A stretch of 64,000 nucleotides of DNA from Cladopsammia gracilis (lineage: Eukaryota; Cnidaria; Anthozoa; Scleractinia; Dendrophylliidae): assembly GCA_022457155.1 (NCBI GenBank), contig JAJGOT010000113.1, positions 868,001 to 932,000 of the forward strand. Reading direction: 5' to 3'. The translations under genes and the position numbers were made by a program. The number at the start of each line of letters is the position of its first letter. Within the stretch, counting starts at the first letter, position 1. The notes below the pieces were generated by a model. It was not told the origin of the DNA. It did no database searches and saw nothing but the letters and a program-made list of their open reading frames with translations. Below are positions 31,674-43,199 of this stretch, one piece after another.

Positions 31674-32745
31674 GTCGAGCGCACTCGGATTCCAGAAATG
31701 ACCTTCCTCCAACCATTGGTGTCCTTCATCACTTCGGGGAGGGCCTCTCTTGTTAGTCCTGAATCTTCCTCTAGCAGGTCAATATAGGTCTTGGCTGGAC
31801 GTCCCCTAGATCTCTTACCATGTGATGGCTCCCAGAATAACAGTTGGGAAGCTACCTCTTTCTTACTCCTCCAACAATGTCCGCTAAATCTCAGCCTTCT
31901 CATGCGTAGTGTAGTCGATACAGGTGGAATATCGCCATATAGCTGCTTGTTTGTGATGTGATCTCTCCAACTGACATTTAGTGCAGCCCTGAGCATCTTT
32001 GTGTAACAACCATCTAATCGCTGTTCAAGAGCTTTAGTCAGTGTCCAACTCTCGGCACTGTACAGAAGAACACTTTCGACAGTTGCCCTGAAGAATCTTA
32101 GCTTGAGATTCCTAGTAAGGTCGGATTTCCAAATCGGCTCCATTTTGTTTAAAGCAGCCCAGGCCTTCGCTTTCCTTATCATCAAATCTTTGGCGCTATG
32201 GCTAATCCATGATCCCAGATATTGGAAGTCTGTTGCTTGCTTTAGTTGGTGGTTATTTAAAGAGCTCAGACTCCCTTGCTGGTTATACAGCATAAACTCT
32301 GTCTTTGATTCGTTGATATATAGCCCAATTTCTCTAGCTGCTCTTTCCACCCTGATCAGAAGCTCTTGGGCATCCTGGAAGTTATTCGAAATCAGTGCTA
32401 TGTCATCTGCAAAATCTGTATCTGTGATTTTCACTTCTAGGTGTCGCCTACTCTTCCGTTCTGTTAGTGTGAACCCAAGATCTTCTCTTCCCTCAATTGC
32501 TATTCTCATTACATAGTCAAGGACTACTATAAACAGATAAGGTGCCAACATATCTCCCTGCAACACCCCTGCTAGTATTGGGAAGAAGTCAGTTGCTCCA
32601 TCTGGAGATAATACCTGTGCTTCAGTGTTACTGTACATTAGTGCTATGGCTGTCACAATTGAGTCAGGGATTCCATATGCTTTCAGTATTTGTAGCATCT
32701 TTTGTCGATTGATGGTATCAAAGGCTTTCTTGAAGTCTACAAATA
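31670..32745 (-). pseudogene. LINE reverse transcriptase, C-terminal half
   Basis: Resumes directly after the insertion with FVDFKKAFD (RT motif A, first catalytic Asp), then GVLQGDMLAPYLFIV, FADDIALIS (motif C, second and third Asp), ESKTEF and YLGSWIS. The C-terminal region with SGHCWR, GKRSRGRPAKTYIDLL and GWRKVI is the conserved tail of this LINE group. The stop codon is the first TGA of the terminal (TGA)n repeat. No shift or stop inside. Confidence 0.85.
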
Positions 32746-32957
32746 GGGAGCTTAAGATCCAGGACGCGACAGCTTTTAGAACGCGGTGACCGAGCTAAAG
32801 CCTGGAACGAGAACGCCGTTCTAAGCTCGGGAAAAATTAACTTTTAAGGTTTGCGATGCGACACGGTTGTTCAAGATTTTTGTTTTGACAAAAGAAAACG
32901 CAAAATATAAAATGAGCTCGTTCAAAGAAGTCCAAGAAATATTGTTATTGTGCTTGC

Positions 32958-33143
32958 ATGGAAGAAGAAATCATTGATGATGAAGAATTTGCCATGTTGT
33001 ACGAGGCATACACACCGCAGAATCCTCCATTTGCTCACTCGTCGTATGAGAAATCTTCTCTTGTAAATGAAGACCCGTCTAAATGTAAAGCAAATTTTCG
33101 CGTGGAAAAGGGAGATATCTCTTTACTTGTTGAAACCTTAAGA
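32958..33143 (+). pseudogene. N-terminal fragment of a HARBI1-like transposase
   Basis: ATG then MEEEIIDDEEFAMLYEAY, and CKANFRVEKGDISLLVETLR at about residues 43-62. The F-R-x-E-K-x-D-I-x-L-L pattern is typical of the helical N-terminus of HARBI1-like DDE transposases. The frame runs on to 33,455, but the rest lies on the wrong strand of the Myb-like fragment and is not transposase. The DDE core is missing. Confidence 0.55.
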
Positions 33144-33322
33144 GTGTTCCTCCTATCCAAAGCATTCTCTAATTCGGAGGGCTCGTCTGGCGTTATTCCC
33201 GCAGCTTTTTCTTCATCCCTTAGTTTTTTCTTGTACCTAATAACAAGAATTCCCACGTGGTCGCAAACCGACCGCTTATCGACGCTAAATTTAGGAGCTG
33301 AACATTTATTCAAAGTCGGCAA
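33035..33322 (-). pseudogene. Myb/SANT-like accessory-protein fragment
   Basis: Minus-strand frame with FSVDKRSVCDHVGILVIRYK then KKLRDEEKAAGI and a Glu-rich tail. This matches the end of Myb-like DNA-binding proteins common in anthozoan Harbinger-type elements (usual form RSVRDR...KKLKAEEKASGI). Only the middle to C-terminal part remains. Confidence 0.5.
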
Positions 33323-33955
33323 TTTTTTCCCACAAGCTGCTTCTCTGTGTCGACTTGGAAACTTCCCTACACAGGATTATGCCGTGGTCGTTTGTCCAAG
33401 ACATCACCGAACTAAAAGAAAAAATAAAACAACAATATCTTTAAAACCGAGTTAAATTTGAGCTCAGACTGAGTTGAAAATAATTTTGTGCTTAAGTCCA
33501 CGAAACATCACTTCTTGCATGTTCTTAGCAAATTAACGCTTAATTTTGCTAAATACAAGGGTAAAAAGCAGGGGGGAAAAAGACGAAGCTTGGAGGCACA
33601 ACTCACTTCGAAGATTTTGTCGAAGCCATTCTTCGCTAACCTAAGTCAACCTGTAAATAAAGTTTAAAAAAGTCAGAGCTTTCCCATTTTTGCGGCGTAA
33701 ATTTCGCTAGAAAGTTTCAATATGAATCGAGGTTTCGATTTATGTTTAGATTTGGCACTTAATACACCGTTTTTTCAAAACAAGAATATTTAATACTCAC
33801 GTTTTCTACACAACGCCAAATCCTTTTGACTCGAGTTCTCTACGCGACGGCGACGCTGCGAGCCAGCACTCCGAGGCAAGCGGACTGCTGCTTTTCTGTG
33901 AAAAATTACTTCCGGCCGCGTCTCAAAACCGTCGCGTCCTGGATCTTAAGCTCCC

Positions 33956-35833
33956 TAATATTAGAACTGCTGGTAGGTTCTTAGCCTTTACGCCCTCTAT
34001 CAATCTTCTTAATGCCAGAATCTGGGCAACTGTTGACCTTCCGGGTCGAAAACCATTCTGGTTCATGCGTAGTATAGGGTCAACATGAGGCCGGATTCTA
34101 TTTAATAACATTCTGTTGTATACTTTGGCTGCAATTGGCATTAGGCTTATGCCGCGGTAATTTTGAGGGACAGTCAAGTCTCCTTTTTTTTTTGAAATTG
34201 GTATGATCGCACTCTTGGACCATATCGTTGGTTTGTCTCCGTTAAGCATTTTGTTGCAGACTTCTAACAGTTGTTCATCTAATGCACCGCTTTTCCAAAC
34301 TTCGGCAGGTATGTTATCCAGTCCTGAAGCTTTGTTATTTGGTAGGGCATCGATGCTGCTCCTTAACTGAACCATTGTGAATTCACTGGTTTCGATTGGT
34401 AAATAGTCCTCCGGCTCAGTAATTTTACGAACCGGTTCGTCGTCTACAGTAGGTGGTTGCCCAAGTAATTCGGAGAAATGTGCCTCCCATTTCTCTACCC
34501 TCTCTCCTGGGCTATCTGCTTTTAAACGCCCTTTGTTGCTATTTTTCCTTCCTGTTACCTCATTTACTGTGGCCCATGCCTTCTTAGATTGTTGCTGGAC
34601 AGTTGCCCCTTCTATGTCAGCAATCTTCCTGTTTACGAATTCCTCCTGACTATTTCTATATGCTTCCTTCAGATTTTCCTTTGCTTCCTGTAATCTTGCC
34701 TTATTCTGGGCAGTCGGTGCAACAATGCTAGTTTGGTATACCATTTTCAGATCTAATCGCTTGGCAATTACCTCTGCATTTTCCCATGGCACCCTCTTGG
34801 TAATCTTGTTCTTTGTTGGTACATGCTCAGCAGCGGCTTCATCATGGCTTCTCATTACGGAAGTATATAATGCCTCAGCAGTGTCTGAATCTTCATTTTC
34901 ATAGAGAACATCAAATCGATTTCGCACTTCAATTGCGTATGCCTGTTTGATAGCATCGTCAACCCTGAATTTATTCCAATCATACTGCACTTTTCTGCTC
35001 TTCTCGAATTTATTAGCTCTTAAACTCAATTTCACTTTGGCCGATACCATTCTGTGATCTGTTGTAATTGTAATTAAATTATATGCCTGGCAATCCTTAG
35101 CACTGTTACGCCATTTCTTGTTGATAAAGATATAGTCAAGTTGTGATTTGCTTCCATTTGGGTAGGTGAAGGTCCATAGTTTGCTCTTATGCTTTTGGAA
35201 GCGGGTGTTCAGCGCTATCATTTCACATTCCTCCAGTAAGTCAAGTAAAAGCCTACCATTCCTGTTTGTTACTTGTCCATAGGTATATCCTTTACTTTCC
35301 AAAGAATCCATCTTTGCATTCATATCCCCTCCAATTATCTTGACATTGTGCTTTGGTATATCTCTTGTTAATCCCGCCAGCACGTCATAGAAACCTGCTG
35401 CTTCATCATCTGACGAACAGTTTGTTGGACTGTAACAGCATACAATAGTTGTTTCAGGATTGCCGTTAAATGTGACCACCATTTACCGTGGGTTGATAGT
35501 TTCGATGATTTTCACTGACTTGTTGGCATGTGGACTTAACAACATACCAACGCCTCCAACGGATGCATTTGCCGCATTTTTGGTGCAAGAACTGGTGACC
35601 ATTATCCATCCCTTCCCCATGTCCTTAAATTGAATATCTGTACTTCCATGATGTATCCGATGCTCCTGTATACACAGTACATCAATCCTATTTGTTTCAG
35701 CAAGTGCTACAAGCTCGCCTTGTCTGTCATCTGATACTAATGTCCTAACATTTAGGGTCGCTACTACTGTTTGCCGCTTGCACTTCAGAAGGTTTATCTT
35801 TTCTACCTTTCCTTGCTGTGTCCCAGTAGCCAT
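33956..35833 (-). pseudogene. LINE endonuclease and N-terminal half of reverse transcriptase
   Basis: 626 codons with one stop at 35,483-35,485. Endonuclease motifs of the APE family in order: LNVRTL, QEHR, YSPTN, GGDMNAKM, LDYIFI and TDHRMV, supplying the catalytic Asn, Glu, Tyr, Asp and the Ser/Asp-His pair. A charged linker follows, then RT motifs: NNKASGLDNIPAEVWK, IPISKKKGD, NYRGISL and NGFRPGRSTVAQI. The frame is then cut by the transposon at codon LILG. The product would nick the target DNA and prime reverse transcription there. Apart from the stop and the insertion the sequence is clean, so the copy is fairly young. Confidence 0.85.
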
Positions 35834-36162
35834 TTTCCGACCTCAGCCTGGTCCACCACTGAGGGACGCGCTCCTTGTTAACCCGCGCGACGAGCGATGC
35901 GGTATGTGTGATTGGTTTTAGTCATCCTTTCATCTTTCAATTGCTACTAGTCAATAAATTGACCCGGTACACTAGTGGCTCGCAACACCTACTAGCGAGT
36001 CTATGCAGGGCAGGGGTGACTGATCCCTGAGCTAGTAGACATCCAGTCCACTAGCCGCATACCCAATTTTTAGTGCAACATTAAAATCGATCTAAAAGGA
36101 TTTTACAACCTAAACACGCGTTCTGAAGCGTATCTAGCTTAAAATAATAACATTTAGTTCGT

Positions 36163-36545
36163 AGGAAGTATGTGCTCTTGGACAGCGCAGTGATTGAGTT
36201 TGTGGTCCGGTCCCGGATGGCCCGAGTTCGAATCTCCATAAAGCCTTCTTTTTTTTCCCTTTTTTTTTTTTTTCGAACTGGACATTATTTTTTCGTTCGA
36301 CATTTTTTCGTTCGTCAAAAATCCTTACGTTTAATTTAAAAAATATATATCGAACTGTGTCAGTGTGAAAACGTAAGCTTACGGCAAGATTGCGTTGCGC
36401 GTTACGCGTTAGCATTTCTTCTTCTCTGGTTGGCTCTTAGGAGCCTTTGATTAGATGTAATTTTAAGCTTATGTTTCCCTGTAAAAACACTCAAATCACT
36501 TGGGAATCATTGCTGCAATGAGTTAAAGGCGCCACGAGTTCAAGC
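36163..36545 (+). mobile_element. tRNA-derived SINE, plus strand
   Basis: Starts near GTAGGAAGTATGTGCTC. A-box-like GGACAGCGCAGTGATTGAG, B-box-like CCCGAGTTCGAATCTCC, then T-rich, AAAATCCTTACGTTTAATTT, GTGTCAGTGTGAAAACGTAA, GGCTCTTAGGAGCC and the end near AGCTGTGTACAGCTTC. The same order as the copies at 12.6-13.1 kb (minus) and 51.4 kb (plus). It sits at the left edge of the tandem array. Confidence 0.8.
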
Positions 36546-36546
36546 T

Positions 36547-36762
36547 GTGTACAGCTTCATGTTCATTCAAAATCACCATCTATCAAAATCTACAAACACA
36601 AGAAACTATTCTGCCAAGGTCTCGTTGTCTGATTTGAGCGAAAGAACTGTTTTGCGATTATACTTTAGCCAAACGATAATATTTTACATAAGCGTTGAAG
36701 AAGAAGAAGAAATGTCACGAGAATTTTGTGTCATTTCAAAAACAAAAAATGTTTTCGTATAA
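36547..36762 (+). pseudogene. Diverged first copy of the array ORF
   Basis: Contains KSTNTRNYSAKVSLSDLSER and TVLRLYFSQT, clearly the same protein segment as in the inner units, but fused to SINE-derived sequence at its start and followed by a Glu run (VEEEEEM) where other copies read SGEAVV. The acceptor has been lost to the SINE insertion. Confidence 0.4.
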
Positions 36763-37817
36763 ACAGAAACCGAAACATATTTGTCGGGTTTTGCGAAAAA
36801 TTGTTACCGTGGTGTACCAAAACTGTTGATGAGTGTCTGTCTGATAGACAGACTGCCTCCGAATGATATACATTTTCGTTTACAAACGGGATTGAACAGA
36901 CTAGATTGGTTTCTCTTTTAAGAACTGGTCGATTAACTTTCTTTGTTTTAGTATTATTTTGTAAATAAGTAAAGATATTGTAGCATGGCTTTGACCAAAA
37001 AAGGTGAAAATCCCCGGGACACGGCCCCTTAAAGAGCGAAGCAAATAGCAAAGCCCGCATGCGTGGGTCGTCTTAAACTGTGTCTGTCTTTAAATCTGAA
37101 AGATAGGGGCGTCGTGGTTTATAAAACGTTGCTTCAGTCCCTGCACCATTTACCTCTGCTAATTAAAGGTACGACTATCTAATTTCTGTTACAGCGACAT
37201 AGCATACGTCCATACAACAAAGGCTACATGTTAGCTTAGTTTGTCTGTTATTAGAAAAGCAGAACTGATGAAATTGATCTAAGTTTTGCAAGACTAGGAC
37301 ATGGACGTATGTGTCTTGAATAGAAACAATTCTAATTCTTTTTCAACTTAACGTAAACATTCTTTTAATACTGCGAAATTATGGCAAAGAAGTTTCAATG
37401 TCAATATATGAGTTGTATTTAAATAATAGTCTGCTGTTTTTGCACCGAATTTTCCCATTGTGATGGTGAAATCGGACGTCGGATTCAAAATCGGCAACTG
37501 AGGTTATAAGACAGATGTTTTTTTTTCATCACTTTTGAGACGGTTTTTCCCTTAATACCCGCTGTAATTCTTAACAGTTATGCAAATGTGAAATTCTGTT
37601 TGAGTGTGTTTGGGTTGAAACGGAGATGAATATTTTAAAACAATCTTGAACCAGTTTTACTTTGAATTTTACAGTCATTCAAATATAAAAATTTGCCCAA
37701 ACAATGAAATCAAACCACCTATCTTACAATATTCAAGCGTCAATGTGTGAATACCGCTTTTACAAATTTCGTGCTCAGTCATCATTTCTAGAAAAACCAA
37801 CCTTGTTTACGTTTTAG

Positions 37818-38032
37818 GAAAAATCCACCAAAATCTACAAATACAAGAAACTATTCGGCCAAGGTTTCGTTGTCTAATTTGAGCGAAAGAACTGTTTTGC
37901 GATTATACTTTAGCGAAACGATGATTTTTTTTAATAAGCGGTGAAGCCGTTGTTAACCAGTTTAAGGAGCAGTGTCACGACAATTTGGTGTCATTTCAAA
38001 AAGAAAAATGTTTTTTTATAAGCAGAAACTGA
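37818..38032 (+). pseudogene. Array module A, copy 1
   Basis: Begins after GTTTACGTTTTAG. Reads NPPKSTNTRNYSAKVSLSNL then SERTVLRLYFSETMIF, and shifts frame at an eight-T run (37,925-37,932) where later copies have seven T. Confidence 0.4.
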
Positions 38033-38282
38033 AAAATGTTTTAGAATCAAATTATGTTCATCTTTTCTGTACTGATCCTTTTTTTCAGACATACGATTTT
38101 AGTAATCTTTAACTGTGTATTCCTTTAAGCCTATTTTTCATTCTTTCACATTTGTTGATTTTCTCTTCATTTCATCTTCTCTGTATGCTGAATGTGTCTA
38201 TTCAAATCATTAAAAATTAATATGTTGTAGTCTTTCAAAGAAGAAGAATATAGTCGAATATTTACATCTTATTAACTTTCAG

Positions 38283-38471
38283 ATGGCTTCTTCGTTCAAA
38301 ATAAACCGTCCATCAAAATATACAAATAAAAGAAACTATTTGGTCAAGGTCTCATTGTCTAATTTGAGCGAAAGAACTCTTTTGCGATTATACTTTAGCC
38401 AAACGATGATCTCTTACATAAGCGGTGAAGCCGTTGTTAACCACTTTAAAAACCAATGTCACGAGAATTAG
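38283..38471 (+). CDS. Array module B ORF, copy 1 (62 codons)
   Basis: The ATG directly follows the acceptor-like CTTATTAACTTTCAG. The product starts MASSFKINRPSKYTNKRNYL, continues KVSLSNLSERTLLRLYFSQT and ends GEAVVNHFKNQCHEN. It is basic, with no signal peptide, membrane segment or cysteine pattern. It could be a terminal exon or a one-exon micro-gene. Downstream DNA (38,480-38,690) keeps a second frame with NCYRGVSKRLMSVSVVIDRP. No family recognised. Confidence 0.35.
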   Translation: MASSFKINRPSKYTNKRNYLVKVSLSNLSERTLLRLYFSQTMISYISGEAVVNHFKNQCHEN

Positions 38472-39581
38472 GTGTCATTTCAAAAACAATTTTTTTTTGT
38501 ATAAGCAGAAAGCGAAAAATTGCTACCGTGGTGTATCAAAACGGTTGATGTCAGTGTCTGTCGTCATAGACAGACCGCGTCCGAATGAATTACATTTTCG
38601 TTTACAAAATAGGATAAAACAGACTAGATTGATTTCTCTTTTAAGAACTGGTCGATTATCTTTCTCCTTATGTTTAAGTATTATTTTGTAAATAAGTAAA
38701 GATATTGTAGCATTGTTTTGACCAAAAAAGGTAGAAATCCCCAGGACACGGCACCTTAATTAAAAAGCGATGCAAATAGCAAAGCACGCATGTGTGGGTC
38801 GTCTGAAACTGTGTGTGTCTTTAAATCTAAAAGATAGCGGATCGCAGAAACACTGTACAACCGGACCGGGGCGTCGTGGTTTATGAAACGTTGTTTCAGT
38901 CCCTGCACCATTTACCTCTGCTAATTAAAGGTACGACTATCTAATTTATGTTACAGCGACATAGCATACGTCCATGCAACAAAGGCTACATGTTAGCTTA
39001 GTTTGTCTGTTATTAGAAAAGCAGAACTGATGAAATTGATCTAAGTTTTGCAAGACTAGGACATGGACTTGTGTGTCTTGAATAGAAACAATTCTAATTC
39101 TTTTTCAACTTAACGTAAACATTCTTTAAATACTGCGAAATTATGGCAAAGAAGTTTCAATGTCAATATATGAGTTGTATTAAAATAAAAGTCTGCTGTT
39201 TTTGCACCGAATTTTCCCATTTTGATGGTGAAATCGGACGTCGGATTCAAAACCGGCAACTGAGGTTATAAGACAGATGTTTTTTTTTTTCATCACTTTT
39301 GAGACGGTTTTTTCCTTAATACCCGCTGTAATTCTTAACAGTTATGCAAATGTGAAATTCTGTTTGAGTGTGTTTGGGTTGAAACGGAGATGAATATTTT
39401 AAAACAATCTTGAACCAGTTTTACTTTGAATTTTACAGTCATTCAAATATAAAAATTTGCCCAAACAATGAAATCAAACCACCTATCTTACAATATTCAA
39501 GCGTCAATGTGTGAATACCGCTTTTACAAATTTCGTGCTCAGTCATCATTTCTAGAAAAACCAACCTTGTTTACGTTTTAG

Positions 39582-39797
39582 GAAAAATCCACCAAAATCT
39601 ACAAATACAAGAAACTATTCGGCCAAGGTTTCGTTGTCTAATTTGAGCGAAAGAACTGTTTTGCGATTATACTTTAGCGAAACGATGATTTTTTTAATAA
39701 GCGGTGAAGCCGTTGTTAACCAGTTTAAGGAGCAGTGTCACGACAATTTGGTGTCATTTCAAAAAGAAAAATGTATTTTTATAAGCAGAAACTGAAA
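39582..39797 (+). CDS. Array module A, copy 2 (open)
   Basis: After the TTTACGTTTTAG acceptor the frame reads NPPKSTNTRNYSAKVSLSNL, TVLRLYFSETMIFLISGEAV and ends QCHDNLVSFQKEKCIFISRN. It is open throughout, unlike copy 1. The first codon is split if this is an exon. Confidence 0.3.
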
Positions 39798-40046
39798 AAT
39801 GTTTTAGAATCAAATTATGTTCATCTTTTCTGTACTGATCCTTTTTTTCAGACATACGATTTTAGTAATCTTTAACTGTGTATTCCTTTAAGCCTATTTT
39901 TTATTCTTTCACATTTGTTGATTTTCTCTTCATTTCGTCTTCTCTGTATGCTGAATGTGTCTATTCAAATCATTAAAAAATTATTATGTTGTAGTCTTTC
40001 AAAGAAGAAGAATATAGTCGAATATTTACATCTTATTAACTTTCAG

Positions 40047-40280
40047 ATGGCTTCTTCGTTCAAAATAAACCGTCCATCAAAATATACAAATAAAAGAAAC
40101 TATTTGGCCAAGGTTTCGTTGTCTAATTTGAGCGAAAGAACTGTTTTGCGATTATACTTTAGCGAAACGATGATTTTTTTAATAAGCGGTGAAGCCGTTG
40201 TTAACCAGTTTAAGGAGCAGTGTCACGACAATTTGGTGTCATTTCAAAAAGAAAAATGTTTTTTTATAAGCAGAAACTGA
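40047..40280 (+). CDS. Chimeric A/B module ORF (77 codons)
   Basis: Starts with the B acceptor and ATG (MASSFKINRPSKYTNKRNYL) but switches to A sequence from about 40,112 (GTTTCGTTG instead of GTCTCATTG) and ends as A does (VSFQKEKCFFISRN). A recombination product between the two modules. Confidence 0.35.
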   Translation: MASSFKINRPSKYTNKRNYLAKVSLSNLSERTVLRLYFSETMIFLISGEAVVNQFKEQCHDNLVSFQKEKCFFISRN

Positions 40281-40530
40281 AAAATGTTTTAGAATCAAAT
40301 TATGTTCATCTTTTCTGTACTGATCCTTTTTTTCAGACATACGATTTTAGTAATCTTTAACTGTGTATTCCTTTAAGCCTATTTTTCATTCTTTCACATT
40401 TGTTGATTTTCTCTTCATTTCATCTTCTCTGTATGCTGAATGTGTCTATTCAAATCATTAAAAATTAATATGTTGTAGTCTTTCAAAGAAGAAGAATATA
40501 GTCGAATATTTACATCTTATTAACTTTCAG

Positions 40531-40719
40531 ATGGCTTCTTCGTTCAAAATAAACCGTCCATCAAAATATACAAATAAAAGAAACTATTTGGCCAAGGTCT
40601 CATTGTCTAATTTGAGCGAAAGAACTCTTTTGCGATTATACTTTAGCCAAACGATGATCTTTTACATAAGCGGTGAAGCCGTTGTTAACCACTTTACGAA
40701 GCAATGTCACGAGAATTAG
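40531..40719 (+). CDS. Array module B ORF, copy 2 (62 codons)
   Basis: Same acceptor, ATG and length as 38,283-38,471. Differs by a few replacements (V to A, S to F, KN to TK), all changing the protein. Confidence 0.35.
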   Translation: MASSFKINRPSKYTNKRNYLAKVSLSNLSERTLLRLYFSQTMIFYISGEAVVNHFTKQCHEN

Positions 40720-41835
40720 GTGTCATTTCAAAAACAATTTTTTTTGTATAAGCAGAAAGCGAAAAATTGCTACCGTGGTGTATCAAAACGGTTGATGTCA
40801 GTGTCTGTCGTCATAGACAGACCGCGTCCGAATGAATTACATTTTCGTTTACAAAATAGGATAAAACAGACTAGATTGATTTCTCTTTTAAGAACTGGTC
40901 GATTATCTTTCTCCTTATGTTTAAGTATTATTTTGTAAATAAGTAAAGATATTGTAGCATTGTTTTGACCAAAAAAGGTAGAAATCCCCAGGACACGGCA
41001 CCTTCATTAAAAAGCGATGCAAATAGCAAAGCACGCATGTGTGGGTCGTCTGAAACTGTGTGTGTCTTTAAATCTAAAAGATAGCGGATCGCAGAAACAC
41101 TGTACAACCGGACCGGGGCGTCGTGGTTTATGAAACGTTGTTTCAGTCCCTGCACCATTTACCTCTGCTAATTAAAGGTACGACTATCTAATTTCTGTTA
41201 CAGCGACATAGCATACGTCCATGCAACAAAGGCTACATGTTAGCTTAGTTTGTCTGTTATTAGAAAAGCAGAACTGATGAAATTGATCTAAGTTTTGCAA
41301 GACTAGGACATGGACTTATGTGTCTTGAATAGAAACAATTCTAATTCTTTTTCAACTTAACGTAAAGATTCTTTAAATACTGCGAAATTATGGCAAAGAA
41401 GTTTCAATGTCAATATATGAGTTGTATTTAAATAATAGTCTGCTGTTTTTGCACCGAATTTTCCCATTTTGATGGTGAAATCGGACGTCGGATTCAAAAC
41501 CGGCAACTTATTGGCAGGTTATAAGACAGATGGTTTTTTTTTTTTATCACTTTTGAGACGGTTTTTTCCTTAATACCCGCTGTAATTCTTAACAGTTATG
41601 CAAATGTGAAATTCTGTTTGAGTGTGTTTGGGTTGAAACGGAGATGAATATTTTAAAACAATCTTGAACCAGTTTTACTTTGAATTTTACAGTCATTCAA
41701 ATATAAAAAATTGCCCAAACAATGAAATCAAACCACCTATCTTACAATATTCAAGCGTCAATGTGTGAATACCGCTTTTACAAATTTCGTGCTCAGTCAT
41801 CATTTCTAGAAAAACCAACCTTGTTTACGTTTTAG

Positions 41836-42051
41836 GAAAAATCCACCAAAATCTACAAATACAAGAAACTATTCGGCCAAGGTTTCGTTGTCTAATTTGA
41901 GCGAAAGAACTGTTTTGCGATTATACTTTAGCGAAACGATGATTTTTTTAATAAGCGGTGAAGCCGTTGTTAACCAGTTTAAGGAGCAGTGTCACGACAA
42001 TTTGGTGTCATTTCAAAAAGAAAAATGTATTTTTATAAGCAGAAACTGAAA
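41836..42051 (+). CDS. Array module A, copy 3 (open)
   Basis: Same as copy 2: open frame after the GTTTACGTTTTAG acceptor, ending KCIFISRN. Confidence 0.3.
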
Positions 42052-42300
42052 AATGTTTTAGAATCAAATTATGTTCATCTTTTCTGTACTGATCCTTTTT
42101 TTCAGACATACGATTTTAGTAATCTTTAACTGTGTATTCCTTTAAGCCTATTTTTTATTCTTTCACATTTGTTGATTTTCTCTTCATTTCGTCTTCTCTG
42201 TATGCTGAATGTGTCTATTCAAATCATTAAAAAATTAATATGTTGTAGTCTTTCAAAGAAGAAGAATATAGTCGAATATTTACATCTTATTAACTTTCAG

Positions 42301-42489
42301 ATGGATTCTTCGTTCAAAATAAACCGTCCATCAAAATATACAAATAAAAGAAACTATTTGGCCAAGGTCTCATTGTCTAATTTGAGCGAAAGAACTCTTT
42401 TGCGATTATACTTTAGCCAAACGATGATCTTTTGCATAAGCGGTGAAGCCGTTGTTAACCACTTTAAGAAGCAATGTCACGATAACTAG
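42301..42489 (+). CDS. Array module B ORF, copy 3 (62 codons)
   Basis: Begins MDSSFKINRPSKYTNKRNYL and ends GEAVVNHFKKQCHDN. Differences from copy 2 are A to D, Y to C, T to K and E to D plus one silent change. Confidence 0.35.
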   Translation: MDSSFKINRPSKYTNKRNYLAKVSLSNLSERTLLRLYFSQTMIFCISGEAVVNHFKKQCHDN

Positions 42490-43199
42490 GTGTCATTTCA
42501 AAAACAATTTTTTTTGTATAAGCAGAAAGCGAAAAATTGCTACCGTGGTGTATCAAAACGGTTGATGTCAGTGTCTGTCGTCATAGACAGACCGCGTCCG
42601 AATGAATTACATTTTCGTTTACAAAATAGGATAAAACAGACTAGATTGATTTCTCTTTTAAGAACTGGTCGATTATCTTTCTCCTTATGTTTAAGTATTA
42701 TTTTGTAAATAAGTAAAGATATTGTAGCATTGTTTTGACCAAAAAAGGTAGAAATCCCCAGGACACGGCACCTTAATTAAAAAGCGATGCAAATAGCAAA
42801 GCACGCATGTGTGGGTCGTCTGAAACTGTGTGTGTCTTTAAATCTAAAAGATAGCGGATCGCAGAAACACTGTACAACCGGACCGGGGCGTCGTGGTTTA
42901 TGAAACGTTGTTTCAGTCCCTGCACCATTTACCTCTGCTAATTAAAGGTACGACTATCTAATTTATGTTACAGCGACATAGCATACGTCCATGCAACAAA
43001 GGCTACATGTTAGCTTAGTTTGTCTGTTATTAGAAAAGCAGAACTGATGAAATTGATCTAAGTTTTGCAAGACTAGGACATGGACTTATGTGTCTTGAAT
43101 AGAAAAAAAAATGAAGAAACAGTTCTAATTATTTTTCAACTTAACGTAAACATTCTTTAAATGCTGCGAAATTATGGTAAAGAATTTTCAATGTCAATT

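Larger units (their letters stand above)
32746..33955. mobile_element. Internally deleted PIF/Harbinger-like element
   Basis: Perfect terminal inverted repeats of at least 25 bases, GGGAGCTTAAGATCCAGGAC then GCGAC, at both ends, with TA on each side (32,744-32,745 and 33,956-33,957). Removing 1,212 bases (element plus one TA) restores the LINE frame, so the junction is exact. Inside are fragments of two genes in opposite orientation, the layout of Harbinger elements, which carry a transposase and a Myb/SANT-like protein. Harbinger normally duplicates 3 bp (TWA), so the 2-bp TA is a small misfit. Confidence 0.75.
31647..36075 (-). mobile_element. APE-type LINE (RTE-like), interrupted by a Harbinger-like insertion
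   Basis: A nearly full-length non-LTR retrotransposon on the minus strand: 5' region about 36,075-35,834, endonuclease then reverse transcriptase, ending in a (TGA)n tail at 31,647-31,673. The ORF begins at the ATG of 35,833, carries one in-frame TAA at 35,483-35,485 and is split by the element at 32,746-33,955. A single EN-RT ORF with a short microsatellite tail and essentially no 3' UTR fits the RTE group and its relatives; the exact clade is not settled. Confidence 0.85.

Noticed and set aside
31480..31716. Frames with Asp or Met runs
   Set aside because: They translate the (TGA)n/(ATC)n LINE tail in the wrong phase.
32103..32516. 137-codon plus-strand frame
   Set aside because: Antisense shadow of the LINE reverse-transcriptase ORF, which has clear motifs on the minus strand.
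36200..36230. Functional tRNA gene at the B-box-like GAGTTCGAATCTCC (also 12,824 minus and 51,440)
   Set aside because: No acceptor-stem or cloverleaf pairing can be closed around it, and the same body follows each copy, so these are SINEs.
38880..38960. A micro-exon pair (TTTCAG ... AAAG GTACGA ... TTACAG) in each array unit
   Set aside because: The implied intron would be only about 26 bases, below the minimum for spliceosomal introns.
39020..39040. C/D snoRNA in the array units (CTGATGAAATTG as C box)
   Set aside because: No D box with terminal stem at a suitable distance could be found by eye.
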